Shown here piece by piece: positions 28,218-38,085 of a DNA stretch of 64,000 nucleotides. The notes under the pieces are model-generated. The model made no database searches. It was not told where the DNA came from and saw nothing but the letters and a program-made list of their open reading frames with translations. Source of the DNA: Formosa agariphila KMM 3901 (GTDB taxonomy: Bacteria > Bacteroidota > Bacteroidia > Flavobacteriales > Flavobacteriaceae); contig NZ_HG315671.1 of assembly GCF_000723205.1 (NCBI RefSeq), positions 2,982,940-3,046,939 of the forward strand, written 5' to 3'. The first letter of the stretch is position 1; each line of letters starts with the position of its first letter. A program made the position numbers and the translations under genes.

Positions 28218-29492
28218 TTAAAATCGTTGTAAAATGGCACTTCCAACTGCACAATACAAGCATTTTTTATTATTACAATACTCATTCTTCAATTGTATTA
28301 ATCCTTGAGATTGCAATGCCGATTTAGAAATAGGTTTTAAACTTTCGAACTTTTCTATAATTGAATTATGTTCGGGTTCTACCTCTGTAATCAACGCAAT
28401 TATCTCTTCAGTATTTATTGCACCTAAATTTTTAGAATAACTAAATTTAACAGGAATAATGGTATTTATAATTAGTAAGTCTATAAAATTTTCGGTTGTA
28501 GACTTATTTACTTTTCTTGATGTTTTTTGAAATGTATAATGCGTTTCCCAAAACGATGAAGTGTGTACTGAAAACAAATCGTAATAGTCTTGCTTCGTTT
28601 TTGCTTCAATAATTTTTGAAAACAAATTTTTATTTTTAACATATACTTGCGCCAATTGAGATAAACGAATCGTTGGAAAGTTGGGTGGTCGCAATCTAAA
28701 AAATTGAAAAGGCATAATATGATGCTGTGTCAAACCAAATTTCTGACACAACAGCATATATTCAGTTTTAAGGCTTTTAAAATATGCATCTTCTACTTCA
28801 ACGTCTAACAATCCACTTTGGCCGAACAACACAGCTTCAAGTGTTATTGGTTTATTTTGAATTTTTCTTATAATTTTAAAATCTATATACGCTGCCAAAC
28901 TAAAAAAAGCTTCGCCATTTACTTTTAATCCAAAGTTTTTAGCAAGTAATTTAAAAAGTACAGCTTCCCAATCGTTGTTTGATGCTTTTAAAAGCAACTG
29001 CATATCATTTGCCTTACGTTCTAAACGCTCAAAAAACAAACGTTCTAACCAATTCTGAAGTATAAAATCGTCTACAGTAGCAAAATCTTGTTCACAGTTA
29101 ATCCAACGTTGTGTTTTAGAAAATAATTGACGATATCCGTTTAGTGCCGATTTAGAAACAATATCTTTTAATTCTAATGTAGGAATCTCAGAATTATCCT
29201 TTCTAAAAATATCAACATCGTGTTCCCATACTACATGAAGAATCACATTATCGTAAGCGGGATCTATTTCGTGATGGTGTACATACCAGTCTGACGCCTT
29301 AACATGTATTTCTACATTTCCAGCCCATAGCTGATGATCTATATTAAGTTGTGCATTAAAAAAATCTGGTCCAGAATTAAAATTATGCTGTCCGACTTGA
29401 ATTAATTGAATAGCTTCTCCCTTAACAGTTTGCAAAGCGCTGTCATCGAATTTCTTATACTTCCATAAATAATGTAGAAAATCTTCTTGCAT
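28218..29492 (-). CDS. DUF2851 family protein
   Basis: A 424-residue soluble protein of a Bacteroidetes family without assigned function. The N-terminal block GPDFFNAQL (from residue 41) and WAGNVEIHVKASDWYVHHH (56-74) is the conserved core. D43, E61, H63 and K65 are arranged like the PD-(D/E)xK nuclease metal site, but this is my inference. The C-terminal Cys-rich end (CNNKKCLYCAVG) could bind a metal. It is probably the first gene of a two-gene unit with the PspC-like gene. Confidence 0.85.
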   Translation of the reverse strand: MQEDFLHYLWKYKKFDDSALQTVKGEAIQLIQVGQHNFNSGPDFFNAQLNIDHQLWAGNVEIHVKASDWYVHHHEIDPAYDNVILHVVWEHDVDIFRKDNSEIPTLELKDIVSKSALNGYRQLFSKTQRWINCEQDFATVDDFILQNWLERLFFERLERKANDMQLLLKASNNDWEAVLFKLLAKNFGLKVNGEAFFSLAAYIDFKIIRKIQNKPITLEAVLFGQSGLLDVEVEDAYFKSLKTEYMLLCQKFGLTQHHIMPFQFFRLRPPNFPTIRLSQLAQVYVKNKNLFSKIIEAKTKQDYYDLFSVHTSSFWETHYTFQKTSRKVNKSTTENFIDLLIINTIIPVKFSYSKNLGAINTEEIIALITEVEPEHNSIIEKFESLKPISKSALQSQGLIQLKNEYCNNKKCLYCAVGSAILQRF

Positions 29493-29586
29493 ATACAGAT
29501 GTAAAATTTCAATTTAAACCTCCAAATTCTCTTCAAGAATCTGATAAAGACGAACTAACTTCTTAAATTTACGTAAAATTTAGACA

Positions 29587-29982
29587 ATGAACGAACTCTC
29601 CTTAAATACTCCTGCTCTATTATTCTCTGCAATTTCATTAATTATGTTGGCCTATACCAACAGATTTTTGGCTTACGCTGCCGTTGTAAGAGATTTACAT
29701 GCTAAATATTTACAAAACCCAGACGATCGCTATATCAAACAAATTAAGAATATAAAAAAACGACTTTACCTAACTCGTGCCATGCAAATTGCTGGAATTA
29801 CAAGTCTGTTATTTTGTGTCTTGACCATGTTTTTACTTTACATTAATCAACAAACTATTGCGGTTTGGATATTTGGAATAGCTTTAATTCTATTAATTGT
29901 GTCCTTAGGATTACTTATAATGGAAATACAAATTTCTGTAAAAGCATTAGAACACCATATTAGTGATATTGAGAATAGTTAA
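29587..29982 (+). CDS. DUF2721 family membrane protein
   Basis: A 131-residue inner-membrane protein with three hydrophobic helices (about 9-28, 66-87, 91-113). The motif SLIMLAYTNRFLAYAAVVRDL near the N-terminus is typical of DUF2721, as is the QIKNIKKRLYLTRAMQ cytoplasmic helix. Function unknown. It is divergent from DUF2851 and convergent with the broken outer-membrane gene. Confidence 0.85.
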   Translation: MNELSLNTPALLFSAISLIMLAYTNRFLAYAAVVRDLHAKYLQNPDDRYIKQIKNIKKRLYLTRAMQIAGITSLLFCVLTMFLLYINQQTIAVWIFGIALILLIVSLGLLIMEIQISVKALEHHISDIENS

Positions 29983-30003
29983 TTCCATAAAACACCAATT
30001 CTA

Positions 30004-32634
30004 TTAAAACCGATACTTTACATTTAGAAGCACATACAAAGGTAAGGTGTTAATACGCGTTTCATTTCTTTGAAATTCTGAAACATAAACATTCTGAAAC
30101 GCCTTAACATTTAATAGATTATTAGCAGACAAACGATATGACCACCGACTATTTTCTGGCGTATAATTCACATTGAAATTAGAGAACCAATAGGTGTTAT
30201 GATTAATTGAATAATAGGTATTCTCGAATTTACATAACCATACATCTGAAAATCTTAAAGTAGCACCTACATTGCTTTCGTAATAATGATTTGTAGTTAT
30301 TTGTGAATCGAATTCACCTTTAGCATAATTATATTGGAATCCGAATTTAAAATTGATTGGTAATTTAAAATAGGTTGTCCCTTGTAACCTATAGTTCGCA
30401 GAATAATTAATAGTTGGGCTTGGTATAGTATTAATAATACTTGGAGTATTTGTCCAATTGTGATTTGTACTTATTTTTAAAGTACTAGAAAGCGGCGAAA
30501 GATATTTTGTTATGCTTAAATTATAATTTGTAAATCTTCCTCCATCTATAACCGTATAGGTACTAAAATTACTTTGTTCTGTAACCTGACTGTTTAAACC
30601 ATATCCCCTATCAGAAAAACTATGCATAACCATTGAATTAATTAAAAACTGTTTTTTATAATTATTAAACGTGTAATAAAACCCAAAACTATGGTTGTTT
30701 ATTTACTGAATTTCAGCTGTACCTTTAGTAAATGTTCTGTAGTTTTTTAATATATAATCTTCGGTTAAATATCTGGAATTTGGCAAATCACTTTTATAAT
30801 TATAACTCACTCCAAAATTCCCGATTTTTGTTTTTTTAGTGTGTAACCTAATTCTAGGGTTCACAAAAAAGAATTGTTGTTTAGCAGTATTCAGCTCTAA
30901 ATAATTTTGAGAAAACCGTAATGAGCTACTCAACTTTAACAGCCTAGAAATGGTGTAATTATATTTTAAAGTGGCTTCAAATTTTGTATTTCTATAGCTT
31001 GTATTATTACTTAAACTATCTATTATAGGCGCATTATCAAACCTAAATGCGCTTTCAACATCGTCTTTATCTACAGTTGCAGAAAACTCAACGCCATATT
31101 CAGACACATTATTCTTTGCAGTTAATTCAGAAATTAAACCATAGTACGTTAAAGGTGTTTCGCTTTTTTGATTGATTTGAGTATTATCATCATTATTAAA
31201 AACATCACTTAAAACATTTGGAAAAACACTTAAGGATTGATTTGTTTTATTGATGCCTAAATACGCATAGGTTAACCATAATATTTGGTCAGATAATTTT
31301 TTAGTGACATTTAAATGATTGAACAGATTATACTTTTCATCATCCTGAACTTGAGAAATCTGTTCTGTATTAAACAATACATGATTTCTAGTTTGTGTTG
31401 GGTTATTTTCAAAAGCGAAATCGTACGTATAATAAGTTTCATTTTTAGAGAAATGCTTCAATTCTAATTCTGTCGCAAAAGATATATCTTTAATCTTAAT
31501 ATTATTTTGTTCTGAAAATGTAATAGATTCTGGTGAAATGAAATATTCGGTAAGATTTAAATTTTGTTTCTCTATTTCATCAAAAGTAAAATATGTATGA
31601 CTCCTTAATTTTGTATGATCTGATAAACTGGTGACAAAACTAAGTGAATTTAAAAATGAGGTATTAAATACATCTTCATTATTAGAGAAGTTCGTATCGG
31701 ACACATTATCTACGTTAACAATTTCATTATTACGCTTTTCTATTTTTTTGTCTATGTTGGCACTAGATATATTAATAGTTTCGCTAGATTTAACTTGAGA
31801 GGTTGCTGTAGTACCAATAGTATTACCATTAGTTAAATTAAGAACTTTAACTTTCTTTTTAAGTAATCCTACATTTGCACTACTATTAAAATGATTTTTT
31901 ACACCAAGTCCCACATCTACATTTCCAAACCATACGTTTTTCTTCTCCGCTTTTAACTTTAGGTTGAGTGCGACTTTTTCAGAATCTTGAAATTTTTTCA
32001 GAACCGGATTATCTTCAAAATTATTAAGAACCTCCACTTCATTAATAACATTGGCATCTAAGTTTTTAGTAAGTAACTTATATTTATCATCAAACAAATC
32101 ATCACCCTCAATAAGTAATTTATCAATATTTTTACCATTTACTTTTATATTCCCATCTGATGCAATTTCAATTCCGGGAATGTTTTTAAGTAAATCTTCT
32201 AGAACTTGTTCCGAACCATCTTGGAACGCTGAAACTTTATAAATAATGGTATCTGTTTTTACGGAAATTTTCTCCCAAGCCTCTAAAACCACTTCATTAA
32301 GATCTTCTAATTTCTCTTTTAAAATAAAATCGACTGTAAATTCGGTATCCTTCCCTAATCCAATTGTTTTTTCTTGTTGCTCGAATCCTAAACCGTTTGC
32401 AACTAGTTTTAATGTATCCGACTCTGAGTTTTTAAACTGAAATTGGATTTGGTATGCTCCGATTTCATTAGAATACCCAAAAGCAACAATTTTTTCATTT
32501 TTATATATAATTACTGTTGCATTGGGGATTGCTACATTTGTTTCAGACCGTAAAACACCTTCAACTTTTATGGTTTGTGCTGTTATATGGCTACACCAAA
32601 TTATAAGAAAACATAATACCAAATATTTACCCAT
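30004..32634 (-). pseudogene. Outer-membrane beta-barrel protein with an internal stop codon
   Basis: An 875-codon frame begins with a signal peptide (MGKYLVLCFLIIWCSHITAQ) and a CarboxypepD_reg-like domain (about 20-110), then a plug-like segment (VLEDLLKNIPGIEI, DLFDDKYKLL) and a long beta-barrel. A TAA at 30703-30705 interrupts it at codon 644. Translation continues in the same frame on the far side with barrel sequence (INNHSFGFYYTF) to a normal C-terminal aromatic end (LLNVKYRF). A single nonsense substitution (for example CAA or GAA to TAA) explains the break. The lower half could not reach the membrane alone. A sequencing error cannot be excluded. Confidence 0.88.
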
Positions 32635-32647
32635 TTAGGATTTGGCT

Positions 32648-33429
32648 TTAATTTTCATCAAACACTTCTATATAAGAACCTGCCATAGATTTTTTTCCTG
32701 TACTTTCTTCTGCATCGAAGTCTTCCATAAACATCCTACCATTTTCAATTGCTCTGTTATGAGCTTCAATTAATCCCTGTTTGTACTCTGCAAATGATAT
32801 CCAATCTTTTTGTTCTGTGGTTGGGTCTAGAGCTAGTATGGCTGTTGTAGTTTCTAATGGATATTTAATGGATTTAAAATAAAAGTAGACTTCTTTATCT
32901 GTGTCGTAAGCCTCCAAAATTAAACCTGGCAATCCTTGTAATTTCCATGGTCCGTAAGGCAAAGGTATTTCGGTTGTAAACCATGCCGTATACTTCCGAC
33001 CTCTAAACATAACTGTAGCTTTTGTGCATGTATACTGACCTATGGATTTAGTGTCTTCAGAAATTTCCCATTTCATTTCTGGAATCGGTTCTTTAACATA
33101 GACTAGACCCAAATCTCTAGACATTAGGGTTTGGGTCTTGCGATCTATATAATATTGAAATCCTTCTGGCAAACTAAACTTTCTTTTTACAAAGATTTTT
33201 TTTTCATTTTTACGTATAATTTCTGTTTTATTTATAGATCCGCCTTCTAAAGCATCTTGCGCGAATATATAAAGCGAACACTCTGTATTAAATTGTAACG
33301 CTGCATATAATCTATTCCTATAGGTGCCCCCATCCCCATACTTTGTTTGTGCCCGTAAATTACTAGTCCATTTTGGGATATACTATTTGAACACCATAAG
33401 ATGGTTAGCACTAAAAACAGATATTTCAT
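32648..33429 (-). pseudogene. GLPGLI family protein with a one-base frameshift
   Basis: The frame from the ATG at 33429 encodes a signal peptide (MKYLFLVLTILWCSNSISQ) and then goes out of frame. The correct continuation (AALQFNTECSLYIFAQDALE) lies in another frame and runs on to the family signature LQGLPGLILEAYD. The switch is at about 33304-33312, in TTATAT. The whole locus is 782 bases, one short of a multiple of three, as expected for a single-base deletion (for example TATAAT to TATAT). GLPGLI proteins are periplasmic, of unknown function, and often sit beside such barrel genes, as here (13 bases away). Confidence 0.9.
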
Positions 33430-33496
33430 AATAATTGGCTTTTAATAAACAGTAATATTTTAATTGTTAAGAATGAAGTATTCACTTACAACTTCT

Positions 33497-33504
33497 CAAA
33501 TCTA
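33497..33504 (-). promoter_or_regulatory. Candidate -7 element of the GLPGLI operon
   Basis: The minus strand reads TAGATTTG, an exact TAnnTTTG match, 68 bases before the start codon at 33429. The rest of 33430-33705 is AT-rich with no other feature I can support. Confidence 0.4.
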
Positions 33505-33705
33505 ATTAAATAGTTAATTCTATTTTGTTAAAGAAATGTAAGTTTTTCTTAAAATAAAGATATTTACAATTTTGCATTACGGAAAAACCGTAAAAACCTC
33601 TACATGTCAATTAAAAACATAAGAAGTTAAAGATCTTTTAGTCGAAAATCTGAAATGATTCTATTTGAAAACAAAAAAATAAACTAGATAACGATACAGT
33701 GAAAC

Positions 33706-34941
33706 CTACTCGAAACGCATCGCTTTTACAGGAGAAATTTTAGTGATAATATAAGATGGCACTAAAAGCATTACTAAACACAACACAAATGTCCCTACAT
33801 TAAGTGCAATAATATAATTAAGATTTATGTACACCGGAGCTTCGGTTACATAATAAATACTAGGATCTAAAGGAAAAAGTTTTAAATATTTCTGAGCGAA
33901 TAATAAACCTAAACCTATCAGGTTTCCCCAAAACAAACCAAGCACAATTAAATAAGACGCATTAAACAAAAAGAGTTTTCTAATACTCCAGTTATTACTT
34001 CCTAAAGCTTTTAAAACACCAATCATTTGTGTGCGTTCTAGAATAAGAACCAATAAAGCAGTAATCATATTAATACCCGCGACTAAAATCATAATCCCGA
34101 TAATGGCATAAATATTATTATCGAAAATCTTAATCCACTCGAAAATATTATAGAATTTCTCAACAATAGTTTGGGTGTTTAAAGTTGGCGGCGTGTTTTT
34201 ATAGACTTCCGTTCCAATTTCTTTTATTTGATTGAAATCGTTTATAAACACTTCAAAATTCCCAATTTCAGTTTCATCCCACTTATTTAAGCGCTGAATA
34301 TGTTTTATATCTGCAATAACAAAAGAGGCATCGAACTCCTGAAAACCGGAATTATAAATACCTACAATATTATATGTAATAATATTTGGTGGCTTATTGG
34401 TATCGTCCTTTATAAAATAGGTGTTAAAAGTATCTCCCAACTTAAAGCCCATTTTATTAGCTATAAACTGAGACATTAACACATCTTCATTTCTGTTTTG
34501 AGTATAATCTGGCAGACGACCTTCTATTAAAAAGTCTTTAAAATAATCCCATTTAAAATCTTTACCAACGCCTTTTACTATAATACCTTCAAAATCTGTT
34601 GCCGTTCTAATCACTCCGAACTTTGTGGCGACACCTTGAATATGATTTATACCATCGATACTTGTAAATTCTGGATAAAAATCTTGTTGGTTAGATATAG
34701 GAACTACGCTTTCTTGAGAATTATTACTATCGAAATTAGAAATAACAACATGACCATTAAATGCAACAACCTTATCTCTAATCTTTTGCTGTAAGCCAAT
34801 TCCGGTTGCAATTGCAATCATCATTACTATTATACCAATTGCAATTGCCGCAATACCAATTTTTATTATTGGTGCCGATACACTACTTTTATACGCCTTA
34901 CTGCCTATAATGCGTTTGGCTAAAAAATATTCGTAATTCAA
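33706..34941 (-). CDS. LolC/LolE-type ABC transporter permease
   Basis: A 411-residue permease of the MacB/FtsX superfamily: one N-terminal membrane helix (about 26-50), a large periplasmic domain, then three C-terminal helices (about 278-300, 325-350, 375-398), with LVLILERTQMIGVLKALGSNNWSIRK as the family signature. LolCE extracts lipoproteins from the inner membrane. No ATPase gene adjoins it. The start appears to be TTG at 34941, since no ATG precedes residue 40. It is divergent from the next gene with only nine bases between starts. Confidence 0.85.
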   Translation of the reverse strand: MNYEYFLAKRIIGSKAYKSSVSAPIIKIGIAAIAIGIIVMMIAIATGIGLQQKIRDKVVAFNGHVVISNFDSNNSQESVVPISNQQDFYPEFTSIDGINHIQGVATKFGVIRTATDFEGIIVKGVGKDFKWDYFKDFLIEGRLPDYTQNRNEDVLMSQFIANKMGFKLGDTFNTYFIKDDTNKPPNIITYNIVGIYNSGFQEFDASFVIADIKHIQRLNKWDETEIGNFEVFINDFNQIKEIGTEVYKNTPPTLNTQTIVEKFYNIFEWIKIFDNNIYAIIGIMILVAGINMITALLVLILERTQMIGVLKALGSNNWSIRKLFLFNASYLIVLGLFWGNLIGLGLLFAQKYLKLFPLDPSIYYVTEAPVYINLNYIIALNVGTFVLCLVMLLVPSYIITKISPVKAMRFE

Positions 34942-34950
34942 ATTATAAGT

Positions 34951-36174
34951 ATGCGTTTAAATGTCCTCAAAAATACAGTTTTATTATTTGTTTTCATCAT
35001 GATTTATTTTGGTTGTCTAGCCAAACCTTCAATAGAAAATCTAAAACAAGAAAATATACTCACTCAAAATGATAGTACCATAATTGTGGCGGCTAACAGA
35101 ACTCCAGAATACTTGCCGTTATTAGAAGGGAAATCTATTGGAATTGTTGCCAACCAAACGTCAGTTATTTTTAAAACAGACCAAACGTACACCCATTTGG
35201 TAGATTCTTTACTTAAGCTAGATGTTAAGCTTACAAAAGTATTCTCGCCAGAACATGGCTTTAGAGGTACTGCAGATGCTGGTGAAGTTGTTAAAGATGG
35301 TATCGATACCAAAACTAAATTACCTATCGTTTCACTTTATGGTTCTAACAAGAAACCTAATGCGACTCAGCTTAAAAACATAGACCTTCTTATTTTCGAT
35401 ATTCAAGATGTTGGAGCACGTTTTTACACTTACATCTCTACCCTACATTATGTCATGGAAGCTTGTGCTGAAAATAATATCCCGATATTAATTTTAGATC
35501 GCCCAAATCCAAACGGACGCTATGTTGATGGTCCAATATTAGAATTAGAACATAAAAGTTTTGTTGGTATGCACCCAATTCCTGTAGTGCATGGTATGAC
35601 AATTGGTGAATATGCCCAAATGATAAATGGCGAAAAATGGTTAGAAAATGGTATACAATGCGAATTGACCATTATAAAAGCAGAACATTACACGCACGAT
35701 ATGCTTTATCATTTACCAATAAAGCCATCACCAAATTTACCAAATGATCAATCTATAAATTTATATCCGAGTTTATGTTTTTTTGAAGGTACCAATGTAA
35801 ATGCAGGTCGCGGAACACAAACACAATTTCAGGTTTATGGTTCTCCGTTCTTAAAAAACCAAGAGTATAGCTACACTCCAAAATCTAATTTAGGTGCGAA
35901 ACACCCAAAGCATAAAGACAAATTATGTTATGGTGTAGACTTGACAAACGAAAAACTATTAAACCAGATTAACTTATCTTACCTTATAAAAGCATACCAT
36001 TCGACTACAAATAAGACGGAGTTTTTCAATTCCTTTTTTACGAAATTGGCAGGAACTAAAAAGTTACAAAAGCAAATTGAAGGCAATTTAAGTGTTACTG
36101 AAATTAAGCAATCTTGGAAAACGGGATTAGATGGGTATAAAAAAATGCGTAAAAAATATATGCTGTATAATTAG
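34951..36174 (+). CDS. DUF1343 protein (NamZ-like exo-beta-N-acetylmuramidase)
   Basis: A 407-residue exported protein with an N-terminal hydrophobic signal segment and a possible lipidated cysteine at C22 (lipobox weak, Tyr at -3). Family blocks include GIVANQTS, FSPEHGFRGTADAGE, YGSNKKP, LIFDIQDVGARFYTY, LDRPNPNGRYVDGP and FEGTNVNAGRGT. DUF1343 has been characterised as NamZ, which removes terminal MurNAc from peptidoglycan fragments, so a role in cell-wall recycling is likely. Confidence 0.88.
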   Translation: MRLNVLKNTVLLFVFIMIYFGCLAKPSIENLKQENILTQNDSTIIVAANRTPEYLPLLEGKSIGIVANQTSVIFKTDQTYTHLVDSLLKLDVKLTKVFSPEHGFRGTADAGEVVKDGIDTKTKLPIVSLYGSNKKPNATQLKNIDLLIFDIQDVGARFYTYISTLHYVMEACAENNIPILILDRPNPNGRYVDGPILELEHKSFVGMHPIPVVHGMTIGEYAQMINGEKWLENGIQCELTIIKAEHYTHDMLYHLPIKPSPNLPNDQSINLYPSLCFFEGTNVNAGRGTQTQFQVYGSPFLKNQEYSYTPKSNLGAKHPKHKDKLCYGVDLTNEKLLNQINLSYLIKAYHSTTNKTEFFNSFFTKLAGTKKLQKQIEGNLSVTEIKQSWKTGLDGYKKMRKKYMLYN

Positions 36175-36272
36175 AGTCTTAATGTAAATTGAAGGTGAAA
36201 AAAAATAGTTTCCAAGAAGAGTTATCAGATTAAGCGCAGTCGAGATTTCTTTTAAACGCTGTTAATTTCAAC

Positions 36273-36304
36273 TTATTTTGAAGCAAGAAAAAAATTCAAA
36301 ATAA
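36273..36304. terminator. AT-rich hairpin between convergent genes
   Basis: TTATTTTGAA and TTCAAAATAA pair perfectly (10 bp) around a loop that is mostly A. It lies between the convergent DUF1343 and hydroxylase genes. Its low stability makes the terminator role uncertain. Confidence 0.4.
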
Positions 36305-36334
36305 ACTTAACTATTATATTAATATACTATTAAG

Positions 36335-37183
36335 CTAATCAACTTTTTCAGAAGCATCGGTTGTTGTTGGATGTCTATATTTATGAAACGGTTGTTTCAG
36401 TAAATCTTTAATATTACTATTGGTAATCTCATCTGGAAAAGTATCTACACCATAAGTTAACTTATCGCGATCTAACTCCATATAGGTCCCAAATAACCTA
36501 TCCCAAATGGAAAATATATTTCCATAGTTAGAATCGGTGTAAGGTAATAAGTAATGATGATGTACTTTATGCATATCTGGAGACACAAATACATAACTTA
36601 TGGCTTTATCTAAACCACGAGGCATTTTTATATTGGCATGTGTTAACTGCGTAAACACTACAGATAAGGATTGATAAATCATGATAATCCCAATTGGAGC
36701 TCCAACAACAAATACACCTAGTAGAGTGAACGCAAATCGGATAACACTCTCTATAGGGTGGTGTCTATTTCCAGTTGTAATATCTACTTTATGGTCGGTG
36801 TGATGTACTAAATGCACCATCCACAATGGCTTCACTTTATGCTCTACATAATGAGCCAAATAGGCTCCGAAAAAATCCAATAGTAAAACGCCTAATATTA
36901 CGTATAACCACAGCGGGAGTTTAGGCAACCAATTTATAATTCCAAAAGAATGGGCTGTAACCCAATCTGAAGTTCTTAAAAGCAAAAAAGCTAATCCAAA
37001 GTTAATGACTATAGTTGTTATAGTAAAAAACAAATTTGGCCAGGCATGCTTCCATTTTTTATAGTTGAATTGAAACAAAGGTACTGCTCCCTCTAACATC
37101 CAGAAGAAAGTAATTCCACCCACTAAAATCAAACTGCGATGAAGCGATGGTATGGTTTCAAAATATGTAAGAAGCGTTTCCAA
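36335..37183 (-). CDS. Fatty acid hydroxylase superfamily (sterol desaturase-like) protein
   Basis: A 282-residue membrane di-iron protein with four to five hydrophobic segments. The histidine clusters are H111xxxH115, H124xxH127H128, H141H142, H182 and H205xxH208HH. It probably hydroxylates or desaturates a lipid; the substrate is unknown. The start is TTG at 37183, two bases after the upstream stop, with no ATG before residue 29, suggesting translational coupling to the thioredoxin-like gene. Confidence 0.88.
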   Translation of the reverse strand: METLLTYFETIPSLHRSLILVGGITFFWMLEGAVPLFQFNYKKWKHAWPNLFFTITTIVINFGLAFLLLRTSDWVTAHSFGIINWLPKLPLWLYVILGVLLLDFFGAYLAHYVEHKVKPLWMVHLVHHTDHKVDITTGNRHHPIESVIRFAFTLLGVFVVGAPIGIIMIYQSLSVVFTQLTHANIKMPRGLDKAISYVFVSPDMHKVHHHYLLPYTDSNYGNIFSIWDRLFGTYMELDRDKLTYGVDTFPDEITNSNIKDLLKQPFHKYRHPTTTDASEKVD

Positions 37184-37185
37184 GT

Positions 37186-38082
37186 TTATTCTTGCAGGCT
37201 GTTAATTAATTGCATTACTTTTTTAATATCAATAGATGTAACCTTAGACTGCCATTCGGCGGCACTTTCGTGATCTTGCAACATTTTATAAGATGAAAAA
37301 TACAAAAAAGAACGCAAACTGCTATTTACAGGTTCTACTTGGTCTTCTTTTATCCGGTTTAATTTTCTGAGTACTTTTTTAGGACGTTCTAAAAGCAAGT
37401 CTTTTTGAATTTCCATTAAGTTTACCCGTTGCATTAAAACCTCTTTGTTTTCAAAATTTTCTTGATCTAAAAATTCAGAAGCTTCATCTAAATAAATAGA
37501 TGCTAAGTCTACCAATTCTGGCCGTACACTTCCTCTAGAATAAAAAGCAAAATCCATATAAGATGCAGACAGAAAGAATGCCGAATAAAAATCTTTTTTT
37601 CGTTTATAATTTGTCAGTTTCTCATTTAACATGGTCATATTCATGCTATACTTATCGATAAATCTAGACACATTAAACAGATACCCTTCATCATTAACAT
37701 TTAAAATATTACCATTGGCATCCATGACCTTTACACTATCGTCATGAAACTTTTCTAGGTAGGCAGTGCTTCTTTTATTTTTAATGTTTTCGTATAATCT
37801 TGAATGTTCACTTTCCTTTAAAATAACAGGGATAAAATGAGCCCACAGCAAACTATCTACTACCGGAACATCGAATAAATTCTTTACAAACACCTCTTCT
37901 CCTTTATCATTGTTAATATACATAGGGATACCATCGAAATACGAGCCTTCCCAAGCAACAACCAATAATTTATTTTGTACTAAAGCCAATCGTTCGGCAA
38001 CCTCCAAATCGGTCATCCAGTCTTGAGCAGAACATATACCAATTGAAAAACAAAATATTAAGAAGACAACTATTTTTTTCAT
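37186..38082 (-). CDS. Exported thioredoxin-like-fold protein without CxxC
   Basis: A 298-residue protein with a signal peptide (1-19, ending CSAQ). The next 110 residues (WMTDLEVAERLALVQNKLLVVAWEG, VDSLLWAHFIPVILKE, VKVMDANGN) resemble the thioredoxin-like domains that carry a CxxC after the first strand, but no cysteine pair is present there, so redox activity is unlikely. The C-terminal half is helical. Function unknown. It is in a compact cluster with the YkgJ-type and hydroxylase genes, with gaps of 2-3 bases. Confidence 0.75.
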   Translation of the reverse strand: MKKIVVFLIFCFSIGICSAQDWMTDLEVAERLALVQNKLLVVAWEGSYFDGIPMYINNDKGEEVFVKNLFDVPVVDSLLWAHFIPVILKESEHSRLYENIKNKRSTAYLEKFHDDSVKVMDANGNILNVNDEGYLFNVSRFIDKYSMNMTMLNEKLTNYKRKKDFYSAFFLSASYMDFAFYSRGSVRPELVDLASIYLDEASEFLDQENFENKEVLMQRVNLMEIQKDLLLERPKKVLRKLNRIKEDQVEPVNSSLRSFLYFSSYKMLQDHESAAEWQSKVTSIDIKKVMQLINSLQE

Positions 38083-38085
38083 GAT

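Noticed and set aside
30703-30705. Programmed read-through or recoding at the TAA inside the barrel gene
   Set aside because: TAA is not used for selenocysteine or pyrrolysine. The partner GLPGLI gene is broken as well, so decay or sequence error is simpler.
32648-33172. Independent 174-residue gene starting at TTG 33172
   Set aside because: Coding sequence continues upstream in the same frame past the TTG and joins the signal-peptide frame through a one-base shift, so it is part of one broken gene.
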